64,000 bases of DNA, taken from Ruminococcus sp. (GTDB taxonomy: Bacteria; Bacillota; Clostridia; Oscillospirales; Ruminococcaceae). The stretch is from NCBI GenBank assembly GCA_017460665.1, contig JAFUAO010000010.1, positions 1 through 64,000 of the forward strand, read 5' to 3'. Of the stretch, positions 8,953-17,243 are shown in pieces. Position 1 is the stretch's first letter. Each line of letters opens with the position of its first letter. Below the pieces are notes generated by a model. That model saw only the letters and a list, made by a program, of their open reading frames with translations. It ran no database searches and had not been told where the DNA came from. The translations under genes and the position numbers were made by a program.

Positions 8953-11619
8953 ATGAAAAAGAAAGCCAGAAATAACTCAAACGGCATACAGATCTGCGAC
9001 AGCATCGTTATGTCCGTTAAAAAGAGAAGGCCCAACTACCGCATGGCCGAGGCTGTGATCATTGCTGTTATCGGATATGTGTCAGTGATAATGTCCTTCC
9101 TGACCATGTTCGACTTCACCTACAGCCGCACAACGGTCTTCGTTGCGGGAGCGATCTTCTCCTTCGTCTATATCATTCTTTCCGTTATCGGAAAAAAAGG
9201 CGCATGGATCATTACGGCCTCGCTCTTCGTGGCCATGGTCATGGCCTATCGGGTGGTGGACACCCTTGCCTTGGGCTTCAAGTACGTCTACAACGTGATC
9301 TACCACGCCGCCTATCACACAGATATTAGCTACTATAAGGCCCTAAAGCCAAGATTTGAGGAGAACTCGGTCACACTGTTCTTCATCTTCATGATGTGGA
9401 TCCTAGCGGTGGTGATCTACTTCTTCACGATCTATCGGCCAAACCCCTTCCTGCCGCTGCTGGCAACCTTCCCGATCATCGAGATCGGTCTGTACTACGG
9501 CATCGAGATCTCTGTTTTCTGGGGGATCTTGGTGATCGCCTACTGGCTGGCGCTGCTGGCTATGTCCTCAATAGATATGGGGGAATACTCCGGCGGCAAC
9601 GGAGGCTTCGTCCGAAAAGACGACCTATTCTTCCCAAAACGGCAGATGAGGCTGAAGGTCACGGAGAAATGCGGTATGTTCGTTATCGCCTCCATTGCGG
9701 CAGTCGCTCTTGTTACTACCTCTGTGATAAAGCTGACGGACTATAAGCGCAGCGACGAGATAAACCGCAAGCGTATCGCCATAAGGGACGCCGTGGCCTC
9801 CTTCTCCATGGAGAATATCGCAGATTCACTGTCGAACCTGACCAGTGCCTTCGGTATCGACCTGAGATACGAGGACCACAAGCTGGGCAACGTTGACAGG
9901 CTGAGATACAAGAACACCGTCGACCTTGTGGTGGAGGTCAGCGGCAAGTACGAGGGCGCTATCTACCTAAAGGACTTCACCGGTGCGGTCTACAGCGGCA
10001 ACGAATGGCAGGCCGTCCCTGCTTCGCTGATGGATCAGCAGCTATTCACCGATTTCCGTGAGCTTGAGGTCTATCCCCAGGAGTTCCCGGCGCTTTTCAG
10101 CAGAACTGCAAATATCGGGCAGGACGAGCTGACGATCTCCATTGAGAACAAGGAGAAAAAACGCCGCACCTACTTCCCCTACGGGACCCTTTCTGACGGA
10201 TCGGTGAAGTTCTCAGGCGACGACCTGATAACTCCTGTCGTTAAGAACAGCAAGTACAGCTACAGATTTATCCCGATCAGTACCGAGAACGCTGCCGCTG
10301 CACTGAAGGCTCCCATAAGGAACGTTTTCTCGGTCTCCTCTGTGACGGACAGCTACTGGCAGTCCTCCATAAGGCAGTTCTGCACGGACAGGGCCCTGTT
10401 CAGCTATGACGACTACTTCTCCATAGACTCGGAGATAGGCGCCGGAGTGAACAGCTTCTACGCCCAGCCTAAGACCCTCATGGCTCAGCTCTTGGAGAGC
10501 GAATACAAGCAGCTGGTCCGGGACAACTATATGCAGGTCCCTGCCGATGCCAATATCACCGAGGTCAGGGAGCTCTTCCAGGACATACTCGATGACGCTC
10601 CCATGGCCAACAACGCCGCCGACAAGCTGGCGATCCTCACAAGGCTGAGAGAGCGTGTGGGCGAGCTGGCGGTGTACTCCCTTGATCCGGGAAAAACTCC
10701 CTCGAACCGTGATTTCGTCAACTACTTCCTCACCGAGAACAAGAAGGGCTACTGCACCCACTTTGCAACGACCGGAGTGCTCCTTGCCCGAATGGCAGGG
10801 ATCCCGGCACGCTACGCCACAGGCTATGTGGTGGTGGGCGATGACTTCTCAAAGAACAACAGGTCCTCCGACGGCAGCTACACTATCGAGATCAAGGACA
10901 ACCGCAGCCACGCTTGGACCGAGGTCTATCTGGACGGCTTCGGCTGGATGCCCTTTGAGTTCACTGCCGGTTATTCCGAGGAGACCATAAATACCTCCCC
11001 TGCCACGACTACCCTTGCAACTACCACGAACAACGAGACCAAGACCACCGCTTCACGGTCACGGAGCTCGGGCGAGACCTCTAAGCGTCAGACAAGGACC
11101 ACTCAGACCCGGACCACCGCCGCTGTCAGCGCTTCCACTACAGTCTCCGGCGGAGGATCATCGCACAGGAGCCACGAGCCCATGACCATGGGCCAGAAGA
11201 GCATCATCGTGGGAACTATCTTCCTGCTGGCTGCTGCGGCCTTCGTTTGGCTCAGGAGAAAATTCATCCTCTGGCGCCGAGATCAGCGCTTCACAGTGGG
11301 AGCTGCACGAGAACGTGTGGGAGCAATGTATGAGTACGCAATGGCCCTGCTGAAAATGGCAGGTGCAGTTCCAGGGACCAGGACCTATACTGCATTTACC
11401 GAGGATATGGAGAAATCCCTCGGCGGCATACGCTTCCCGGAGGGCGAGTTCGCTCAGTTCATGGACATCTGTCTCAGGACGATTTTCAGCGATGAGAACG
11501 CCTCGAAGGAAGAGCTGGAGAAATGCAGGAGCTTCGTAACGGCCCTCGCCGGAAATACCTACGAAAAGGCCGGCCGTGCGGAAAAGCTGATCATGAAGCT
11601 CATCACTGTACTGATATAA
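8953..11619 (+). CDS. Multi-pass membrane protein with extracellular transglutaminase-like domain
   Basis: An 888-residue protein. The N-terminal ~260 residues hold about six hydrophobic helices. A large extracytoplasmic region then carries a transglutaminase core near residues 590-680 with Cys (KKGYCTHFATTGVLLARM), His (NRSHAWTEVYL) and Asp (DGFGWMPFEF) in the expected order. A Thr/Ser-rich linker (about 690-745), one more helix and a C-terminal cytoplasmic domain follow. Such proteins, partnered with MoxR and DUF58 genes, are thought to act as proteases or cross-linkers at the cell surface. The full triad suggests an active enzyme; substrate unknown. Confidence 0.88.
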   Translation: MKKKARNNSNGIQICDSIVMSVKKRRPNYRMAEAVIIAVIGYVSVIMSFLTMFDFTYSRTTVFVAGAIFSFVYIILSVIGKKGAWIITASLFVAMVMAYRVVDTLALGFKYVYNVIYHAAYHTDISYYKALKPRFEENSVTLFFIFMMWILAVVIYFFTIYRPNPFLPLLATFPIIEIGLYYGIEISVFWGILVIAYWLALLAMSSIDMGEYSGGNGGFVRKDDLFFPKRQMRLKVTEKCGMFVIASIAAVALVTTSVIKLTDYKRSDEINRKRIAIRDAVASFSMENIADSLSNLTSAFGIDLRYEDHKLGNVDRLRYKNTVDLVVEVSGKYEGAIYLKDFTGAVYSGNEWQAVPASLMDQQLFTDFRELEVYPQEFPALFSRTANIGQDELTISIENKEKKRRTYFPYGTLSDGSVKFSGDDLITPVVKNSKYSYRFIPISTENAAAALKAPIRNVFSVSSVTDSYWQSSIRQFCTDRALFSYDDYFSIDSEIGAGVNSFYAQPKTLMAQLLESEYKQLVRDNYMQVPADANITEVRELFQDILDDAPMANNAADKLAILTRLRERVGELAVYSLDPGKTPSNRDFVNYFLTENKKGYCTHFATTGVLLARMAGIPARYATGYVVVGDDFSKNNRSSDGSYTIEIKDNRSHAWTEVYLDGFGWMPFEFTAGYSEETINTSPATTTLATTTNNETKTTASRSRSSGETSKRQTRTTQTRTTAAVSASTTVSGGGSSHRSHEPMTMGQKSIIVGTIFLLAAAAFVWLRRKFILWRRDQRFTVGAARERVGAMYEYAMALLKMAGAVPGTRTYTAFTEDMEKSLGGIRFPEGEFAQFMDICLRTIFSDENASKEELEKCRSFVTALAGNTYEKAGRAEKLIMKLITVLI

Positions 11620-11632
11620 AGGAGGCTCAGCC

Positions 11633-12187
11633 ATGACTAACATGAGATACAACGGCTACACAAAAGGCGTGCTGCTGATCGTCGCAGGCCTTATGATCGC
11701 ATTCTTCCCGGGACTCATCTCAGGGATCTTCTACACGATCGGCGGCATAATACTGGCATTCAGCATAGTTTCCCTCTTCGCCTCGCTGGGAGGAAGGGCC
11801 TTCGGCGGAGGCAGTATCGTGGGGATCGTCATCGGCATAGTGATCATCTCTCTGCCGTCGCTGGTCCACATCGGGATCCCGCTGATCGCCGGAGCAGTTT
11901 TCGCCTCCTCCGGTCTGGAAAGGCTCTTTGCCGCAAACCAGGCCCGAAAGATCGGGAAAAACTGGATCGTCAGCCTCATCGCTGCGATCGTGCTCCTTCT
12001 GGTGGGAGGGGTACTGATCTTCCACCCGGTCAAGACCGGCACAGCCGCAAGGATCCTCCTTGGTGCGGCCTTGGTGGGAGTGGGAGTCTTCAACAGCTTC
12101 GTGGACTCGAAAAACGCTCCCGGTCCCGGAGACATCATCGACGTGGACAGCTACACCGTAAGGGACGACACGAAATACCTGAAATAA
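11633..12187 (+). CDS. Small multi-pass membrane protein (DUF308/HdeD-like)
   Basis: 184 residues, almost entirely hydrophobic with about six predicted helices in closely spaced pairs (GVLLIVAGLMIAFFPGLISG; IVGIVIGIVIISLPSLV; IVSLIAAIVLLLVGGVLIF) and Gly-rich turns as in the DUF308 family. Starts at ATG 11633 behind GGAGG, 13 bp after the transglutaminase gene, so it is the last gene of the operon. Function unknown. Confidence 0.65.
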   Translation: MTNMRYNGYTKGVLLIVAGLMIAFFPGLISGIFYTIGGIILAFSIVSLFASLGGRAFGGGSIVGIVIGIVIISLPSLVHIGIPLIAGAVFASSGLERLFAANQARKIGKNWIVSLIAAIVLLLVGGVLIFHPVKTGTAARILLGAALVGVGVFNSFVDSKNAPGPGDIIDVDSYTVRDDTKYLK

Positions 12188-12191
12188 CGCA

Positions 12192-12219
12192 AAAACTGCC
12201 GGAGATCTCCGGCAGTTTT
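12192..12219. terminator. Bidirectional terminator between convergent genes
   Basis: A perfect 28-bp palindrome: AAAACTGCCGGAGA followed by its exact complement TCTCCGGCAGTTTT. It can form a strong hairpin with A-tract/T-tract on both strands and separates the DUF308 gene from the convergent amidotransferase gene. Confidence 0.9.
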
Positions 12220-12220
12220 C

Positions 12221-12985
12221 TTATATGTTCATAGCGGCCATGGCGTTGATATAGTCAAGGTTGGGAACGAACACCGATCCTGTGCGGCTGCTCTCCATGA
12301 CCTTTTGGCCGTGGCTGTAGGCCGTCACCTTCGCAAGGGGAAGGTCCTCCCAGCCGTCGCTGTCAAGGGGCTGAGTGGAAAAGATGTGTCCCTTGGGAAG
12401 AGCCTTGGCGAAGAGGGTGCTCTTCATGTTCTTGTGGACGTACATCAGCTCACCGTCGTAGATGATAAGGTTCAGCTTGTTCCTTGGGGAGAGCTCCTCC
12501 GTCAGGTCCTCGATGATGCCAAAGCGCTGCTCCGGCGAAAGGCTCCCTGAGCGCTGAGCGTCCCGGATCTTATCCATGAGGTACATGAATACCCTCTCGG
12601 AGTCGGTATCGCCGGACTGTGTGTTCAGGTAGTTCATGAGCTGTCTTCCGGAGTAGATCGTGCCGTTGTGGATCATGGTCCAGCGCCGGCCGAAGGCATC
12701 AAAGCCTGTGAAGGGGTGGCAGTTGGCCAGCTTCACGGCTCCAACTGTGGCAAGGCGGATATGGGCAAGGGCTGCGCTCTGAGGCACAGTCTCCTCCACG
12801 ACCCGTGAATTGCTGCGGCTGCCGGTGGCACGGACCGGCTCTCTGATGATCTCGGTCAGCCCCTCGCTGCTGCGCCGCATGAGCCCCCAGCCGTGGGGGT
12901 GGCGGACGCTGTGCTTATAAAATTTCCGCAGATATTCCCTGATATCCACCTCTTCAGAAAAGGTCGCTCCGAAAAGCTCACACAT
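12221..12985 (-). CDS. Class II glutamine amidotransferase-like hydrolase (EgtC/YafJ type)
   Basis: A 254-residue stand-alone Ntn-hydrolase domain. The start is taken at ATG 12983-12985 because this puts the nucleophilic Cys at position 2 (MCELFG), as the family requires. Other family marks: HPHGWGLM, ALAHIRLATVG, NCHPFTGF, IHNGTI and GDTDSERVFMYLM. There is no fused synthetase domain. EgtC, a member of the same family, removes a gamma-glutamyl group in ergothioneine synthesis; YafJ-type relatives have unknown roles. It overlaps the upstream GshA-like gene by 8 bp and so is probably made together with two gamma-glutamyl ligase homologues, which points to hydrolysis of a gamma-glutamyl amide. 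That role is inference. Confidence 0.85.
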   Translation of the reverse strand: MCELFGATFSEEVDIREYLRKFYKHSVRHPHGWGLMRRSSEGLTEIIREPVRATGSRSNSRVVEETVPQSAALAHIRLATVGAVKLANCHPFTGFDAFGRRWTMIHNGTIYSGRQLMNYLNTQSGDTDSERVFMYLMDKIRDAQRSGSLSPEQRFGIIEDLTEELSPRNKLNLIIYDGELMYVHKNMKSTLFAKALPKGHIFSTQPLDSDGWEDLPLAKVTAYSHGQKVMESSRTGSVFVPNLDYINAMAAMNI

Positions 12986-14189
12986 TCGTCTCACTTCCTG
13001 TCTTAGTATAAAGGTCGTTCCCGATCCGCTCTGCGAGCTCCTTTACGAGCTGGCAGGGACGGGTGCCGATGAGCTTTTGGCGCTGAGCCTCAACGACTGC
13101 AAGAGCCTCCTCATCGTCTGCAAAAAATGCCGAGATCTCGGCAAGAGCTGTCAGTGCAGCCTCCTTTGCAGGAGCTCCGCTGACAGTCATAGTATCAAGG
13201 TCGAACATTGCCGCTGCCTGATGATCGGTGACGGCCTGCCGCTGGAGAGCCGGTGTGAAGTCGAAGTCCTCCAGGCTCAGCAGGTACAGGATCAGGATCT
13301 GGGCAAAGCTAAGGTCCTCCTCGGAAACTCCAAGGGGATAACGTGGGTCAAGGTCGAACATCCTCAGCTCGATGTGGTCGATGCCGTTTCTGGCAAGGCC
13401 TTCAAGGGAGTTCACCCCACGGGGCTTCAGCCTGATCGGGAGGTAGAGCTCGCTGGCCGAAAACAGCACGCCCTTGTCGATATACTGCCTGATACTGTCG
13501 GTATAGGCCGTCAGGGAGCTGTAGTCCAGCACCGGCACGAAGTGGTTCCAGTAGCCCTTGCTGCTGTTGCGAAGGGAGGCCTCTCCCGTAAAGACCGCTC
13601 CCCTTGCGTGGTCCTCGATCAGGGACCTGTCGTATACGGGGCTGGCGGAGGTCAGCAGCACGATCAGCCAGCTATACCTCATGAGCTGCTTTTTAAGGCG
13701 AAGGTAGAGGCTGTCCCGGAAGTCCGAAAGAGACTGCTCCGAGCCGCTCTCATTGTAGAAGCGCTCCAATAGCTGGGAGCTGAGGGAGTAATTGAAATGG
13801 ATCCCGGAATAGAGCATTAGGCGCTTGCCGTAGCGCTGCTGGAGCTTTTCACGGTAGCTGCGCTTGGAGGACTGGCTCCCCGAAAAATCGGCGATCCTGA
13901 TGTCGTCCTCGGTCTCGAAGTGGGGCGGATCGCTGCAAAGCCAGATCCTCTCGCCACGCTTTGAAAGCTCCTGACGGGCTCGGCTGTCCAGCTCTGCCAG
14001 GGACTCCACCACCTCATGGACGCTGCTGCAAACAGGAGTTATGATCTCGAGCTGGTTCTCGCAGAAATCACGGGTCAGGTGGGGGTCGTCGAAGGGGTGG
14101 GGCGTCATGGCCATGCGGCCGCTGCTGTCCACACGAAGGGTCTCACGCTCAAGGCCGAAGCCTCCGCTGAAAAGTACGGTATCTCTCAT
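12978..14189 (-). CDS. gshA: Glutamate-cysteine ligase, GshA/GshAB N-domain type
   Basis: 403 residues. Joins the gamma-carboxyl of glutamate to cysteine using ATP, by family. Visible motifs are FGLERETLRVDSSGRM and the pair FCENQLEIITPV, LYSGIHFNYS, and HIELRMFDLDP. These match the ligase part of bifunctional GshAB proteins; the ATP-grasp glutathione synthetase part is absent and no gshB is nearby. Starts at ATG 14187-14189 behind GAGGTGAG, 9 bp after the other ligase gene. Alternative: it may ligate another amine or amino acid in place of cysteine. Confidence 0.88.
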   Translation of the reverse strand: MRDTVLFSGGFGLERETLRVDSSGRMAMTPHPFDDPHLTRDFCENQLEIITPVCSSVHEVVESLAELDSRARQELSKRGERIWLCSDPPHFETEDDIRIADFSGSQSSKRSYREKLQQRYGKRLMLYSGIHFNYSLSSQLLERFYNESGSEQSLSDFRDSLYLRLKKQLMRYSWLIVLLTSASPVYDRSLIEDHARGAVFTGEASLRNSSKGYWNHFVPVLDYSSLTAYTDSIRQYIDKGVLFSASELYLPIRLKPRGVNSLEGLARNGIDHIELRMFDLDPRYPLGVSEEDLSFAQILILYLLSLEDFDFTPALQRQAVTDHQAAAMFDLDTMTVSGAPAKEAALTALAEISAFFADDEEALAVVEAQRQKLIGTRPCQLVKELAERIGNDLYTKTGSETNV

Positions 14190-14198
14190 AGGCTCACC

Positions 14199-15581
14199 TC
14201 AGATCTGGGCATAGCGGAGGATGAAGTCCTCCAGAGATGCGCCTGACTCGATGCCCTCTACCATTTCCCTGGCCGGATTGGTAAGGCGGGCGGCACGGTC
14301 GTAGAGCGAGCGGATCAGCTCCTCCTCGCCCTTGCCACGCTTAACGAGGCCCTCCTCCGCAAGTCTCACGATCCTTGTGAGCTGGGCGGAGAGCTTCTCC
14401 TTATCGGCAAAGACCGGGAGCACTCTCATGGAAAAGGCCCTTTGCAGCTCTGAGGGGCTGTAGCCGCGGCCGTAGATCACGTCGTCGTTTTCAAGGAGCT
14501 CCTTCAGCGCCGGGACGTTCTCCAAAAGCCCGATGTGGAAGGCCGCAACGGTCATGCTGTCCTTAATGGGCTGACAGCAGGAGCTGCGGAACTCGATCGT
14601 TCCACGGAAGGTAAGGTCCTCGAACTTGAAGGTGCGAAGATACTCAAGGTCCTCCAAAACTGGGGAGAAAGTGACCTTTTTGTACTCGTTCCCGTCGAAG
14701 TACTCCCCTGTCACAGACTCACGGTCGAAGAACTCGATCACGGGGATCGGGGTGAAGTCGATATACTTCCCGTCACGCATGGTGCAGTAGATGCTCTGGG
14801 TCTTGATATAGCTGAGCAGATCGTCGGTGTCCCGGAGCTTATACTCGAACATCCCCACGTTATGGGGGTTGTAGCCCTGCATACTGCGCTCCCAAAGCAT
14901 ATTCCTCGAGCAGAGGAGATCCGGGAACTCCGGCAGGTATGAATTGGCGAAAAGCAGCGATTTATAGGGCTCCAGCAGGCCAAAGACATTGATCACGTCG
15001 ATCAGCTCGTCGTGGGACACGTCGATCTGGACCTGGGAGGCGCTGGTAAAAGTGCCGAAGTCCGGCCTGTCGTGGAAGATCATATCTGCCTCCGTGTGGG
15101 ACTTATAGGAGTGGAGGTAGTGGTAGAGCATACGATAGCGCTCGTTGGGGACGGGCTGGTTGCGGTTGATATTAAAATGGGGGTTGATGCCCATGCCGGT
15201 CAGAGTGTAGCCGTATTCGGCGAAAAATCGGTTGATGAACCTGTAGTACTCCTCGAAGCGCTTCTTCAGGACGAAGAGATCGCTGCCCTTTCCCATGGAG
15301 AGCTCAAGGTTTGAATATGAGCAGTCGAAGGAAAGATCGTCCCCTGTGACAGGATCGGCCATGGAGTTGGGCTGACCGTTGGCGTCGATACTAACAGGCT
15401 CAAAGCCGAAATGCTCCCTAAAGGCCTCAGCCATGGCGAAAACGACGCTCTCTTCAACAGGAGCCTTAGCAAGGTCCACCACAGGCATCTCGATCTCGAT
15501 ACCGATCCGGCGGGGCCGGGGCTCAAGCGTGCGTGATATGTACTTATCGTAAATAGCTCTGTCAATAGTCTCCTGTCTCAT
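14199..15581 (-). CDS. Glutamate-cysteine ligase family 2 (GCS2-type) carboxylate-amine ligase
   Basis: 460 residues. Family 2 ligases (plant GSH1, bacterial EgtA/YbdK relatives) form gamma-glutamyl amide bonds. Visible are RRIGIEIEMPVVDL near residue 25, the glutamate-site region SMADPVTGDDLSFDCSYSNL, GINPHFNINRNQPVPNERY, the SASQVQIDVS strand and GTIEFRSSCCQP. It is not homologous in sequence to the GshA next to it, so the operon encodes two separate ligase classes. First gene of the operon, with a consensus promoter at 15630-15658 and a GAAAGGGTG ribosome site. The amine acceptor is unknown. Confidence 0.85.
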   Translation of the reverse strand: MRQETIDRAIYDKYISRTLEPRPRRIGIEIEMPVVDLAKAPVEESVVFAMAEAFREHFGFEPVSIDANGQPNSMADPVTGDDLSFDCSYSNLELSMGKGSDLFVLKKRFEEYYRFINRFFAEYGYTLTGMGINPHFNINRNQPVPNERYRMLYHYLHSYKSHTEADMIFHDRPDFGTFTSASQVQIDVSHDELIDVINVFGLLEPYKSLLFANSYLPEFPDLLCSRNMLWERSMQGYNPHNVGMFEYKLRDTDDLLSYIKTQSIYCTMRDGKYIDFTPIPVIEFFDRESVTGEYFDGNEYKKVTFSPVLEDLEYLRTFKFEDLTFRGTIEFRSSCCQPIKDSMTVAAFHIGLLENVPALKELLENDDVIYGRGYSPSELQRAFSMRVLPVFADKEKLSAQLTRIVRLAEEGLVKRGKGEEELIRSLYDRAARLTNPAREMVEGIESGASLEDFILRYAQI

Positions 15582-15629
15582 AAGATCACCCTTTCTTTTT
15601 TGATCTCACCTATAGTTTTACTATGTTTT

Positions 15630-15658
15630 ATTATATACCGATCATATAGCTTTGTCAA
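15630..15658 (-). promoter_or_regulatory. Consensus sigma-A promoter for the two-ligase operon
   Basis: Minus strand TTGACA (15653-15658), 17-bp spacer, TATAAT (15630-15635): a perfect match to the sigma-A consensus. The leader to the first gene is about 40 nt. Confidence 0.85.
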
Positions 15659-16071
15659 GGCTTTTTTAGGAAATTATTGTAAGGACATACTATTATAATA
15701 GTATGAAAAACTGAGCTAACTTATAAAAGCATAATAATTACGAATTGTAATCATTTCAAACTACAGTTTCCGGCTAATAATATTACTAAATGTAATAAGA
15801 TTTTTGCCTGTTTTCGGTTTCGGGAATTGACCGATAGGATCATTTCCCGAAACACCATGTATAGATCTTCGTGCGATTTACTTTCTGTAATGACACCAAT
15901 TTGTACTCAATGTAATAGATCTGTAATTTTTAGCTGTTATTTATTTTAGTTTCTTAATGGCAAAGTTACATTTCGTTAATATTAAGTACATATAATATGT
16001 GCCATTTTACCCTAATGTCAGCTAAATGAGGGAAAGAATTTGTTCTAAAAATGGAAAAAGTTCCAAAAGCA
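15659..16071. other. AT-rich intergenic region with an operator-like inverted repeat
   Basis: A gene-free stretch between the divergent ligase operon and the wall hydrolase gene. It contains a perfect 10-bp inverted repeat, GTTTCGGGAA (15817-15826) and TTCCCGAAAC (15844-15853), with a 17-bp spacer and no T-tract, so it looks more like a regulator site than a terminator. The hexamer TGTAAT recurs at least five times between about 15745 and 15930. I see no open reading frame or known RNA in it. Confidence 0.5.
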
Positions 16072-16100
16072 TTGCCATTTTCTGCCGAATATGTTATGAT
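16072..16100 (+). promoter_or_regulatory. Promoter for the SleB-type hydrolase gene
   Basis: TTGCCA (16072-16077), 17-bp spacer, TATGAT (16095-16100), about 58 bp upstream of the ATG. Confidence 0.65.
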
Positions 16101-16158
16101 AATCACAGTCCGAATGGACTATCAATTTACGAATGCTTTTCGAGGAAAGGATGAGTTG

Positions 16159-17004
16159 ATGAGAAAAGCTAAAGTTGCAGCGATAGTCTTAGGAAGCGTT
16201 TCTTCTTGCTTATTTGGCGGACTGTTCGCAGTTTATGCGACAGCTCCAGTCGTTACTTCTGTAACTCCTAAGGATACCGCACAGATTCAGGACGTTGAGA
16301 TCGAAGAACTGGCAAATGCAGCTGCAGTAACTCCTATCAGAACCACAGCCGTTACCACAAGCAAAGCAACTACAAAGGCAGCATCCACTACGACTGCCGT
16401 AACTACGACCACTACTGTTGTTGAGCAGCCTACCGAGGCTCCCAGTGAGTCCGCTACAGAGGCCGCTACAGAAGCTGCTACTCAGGCAGCTACAGATGCC
16501 CCCTATGAAGAATACACGGCTTACGTTCCTGAAGAACCAGAAGTTGTCTATTACGAGGAGCCTCTTTACGAAGAAGAAGAAGAGGTATATTACGAGGAAG
16601 CTACTGAAGAGTATACAGAGTACACGGAGACTTATACCGAGGCTCCCACTGTAGAGACCTCCGCTGCTTCCCTCCCCATCTCAGACAGTGATTACATTAT
16701 CCTCTGCAACGCTGTTGGCCACGAGGCCGGATGCAGCTGGATAAGCGAATACGACAAGGCTAAGGTCGTTGAGGTCATCATGAACAGAGTTTACAGCCCC
16801 CTGTATCCCAACAGTATCTATGAGGTACTTACTCAGAGATACCAGTTCGAGGGATCCAAGAGCTACGTTGACCTTGGTACCTACGCAAGCTACGTTACAG
16901 ACAGCGTAAAGGCCGCAGTTGACCTTTACTTCGCAGATCCGGGCTCCTTCCAGCATGGATATTTCAGCTTCTACGGAGACGGATACCAGAACTACTTCGT
17001 TTGA
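16159..17004 (+). CDS. Exported cell-wall hydrolase, SleB/Hydrolase_2 type
   Basis: 281 residues, start at ATG 16159 behind AGGAAAGG. An N-terminal signal/anchor helix (KVAAIVLGSVSSCLFGGLFA) is followed by a Thr/Ala-rich linker with repeated TEAATEAAT units, then an unusual Glu/Tyr-rich stretch (about residues 115-160), and a C-terminal domain of about 110 residues beginning SDSDYIILCNAVGHEAG. The latter matches the SleB-like wall hydrolase fold; the Glu in VGHEAG is the expected catalytic acid, followed by KAKVVEVIMNRVYSP. SleB-type enzymes cut peptidoglycan glycan strands. With no spore genes in view, a vegetative wall role is as likely as a spore role. Confidence 0.8.
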   Translation: MRKAKVAAIVLGSVSSCLFGGLFAVYATAPVVTSVTPKDTAQIQDVEIEELANAAAVTPIRTTAVTTSKATTKAASTTTAVTTTTTVVEQPTEAPSESATEAATEAATQAATDAPYEEYTAYVPEEPEVVYYEEPLYEEEEEVYYEEATEEYTEYTETYTEAPTVETSAASLPISDSDYIILCNAVGHEAGCSWISEYDKAKVVEVIMNRVYSPLYPNSIYEVLTQRYQFEGSKSYVDLGTYASYVTDSVKAAVDLYFADPGSFQHGYFSFYGDGYQNYFV

Positions 17005-17096
17005 TGAACGAAGGCAAATAGTTTGACCGAACGCATGGCCCGTATAGCTCAGGCGCAACTGTGCATACAATGGCAGGCAATAAGGATCGAACACCT

Positions 17097-17130
17097 CACC
17101 GCAGTACATTGCGGTGGGGTTTTTTATTTT
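17097..17130 (+). terminator. Rho-independent terminator after the SleB-type gene
   Basis: Stem CACCGCA (17097-17103) / TGCGGTG (17110-17116) with a GTACAT loop, then GGG and a T6 run. Confidence 0.85.
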
Positions 17131-17180
17131 CTGGAAAAATAAGTTTTCACGAAACTTTCATCTCTATCACGATCCTGAGG

Positions 17181-17209
17181 TTGAACCGAAAAGCCGATCG
17201 TGTTATAAT
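17181..17209 (+). promoter_or_regulatory. Promoter for ftsH
   Basis: TTGAAC (17181-17186), 17-bp spacer, TATAAT (17204-17209), 34 bp upstream of the ftsH ATG. Confidence 0.75.
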
Positions 17210-17243
17210 TTTGTCATACCTATCAGAAAGGAGCTTTTTCTTT

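Noticed and set aside
17041-17092. tRNA-like text (TAGCTCAG and a partial ATCGAAC) after the SleB-type gene
   Set aside because: No acceptor stem, anticodon arm or proper T-loop (GGTTCGAATC) can be formed; it is simply the 3' UTR before the terminator.
17061-17243. Longer N-terminus for FtsH
   Set aside because: It would translate through the previous terminator and the ftsH promoter.
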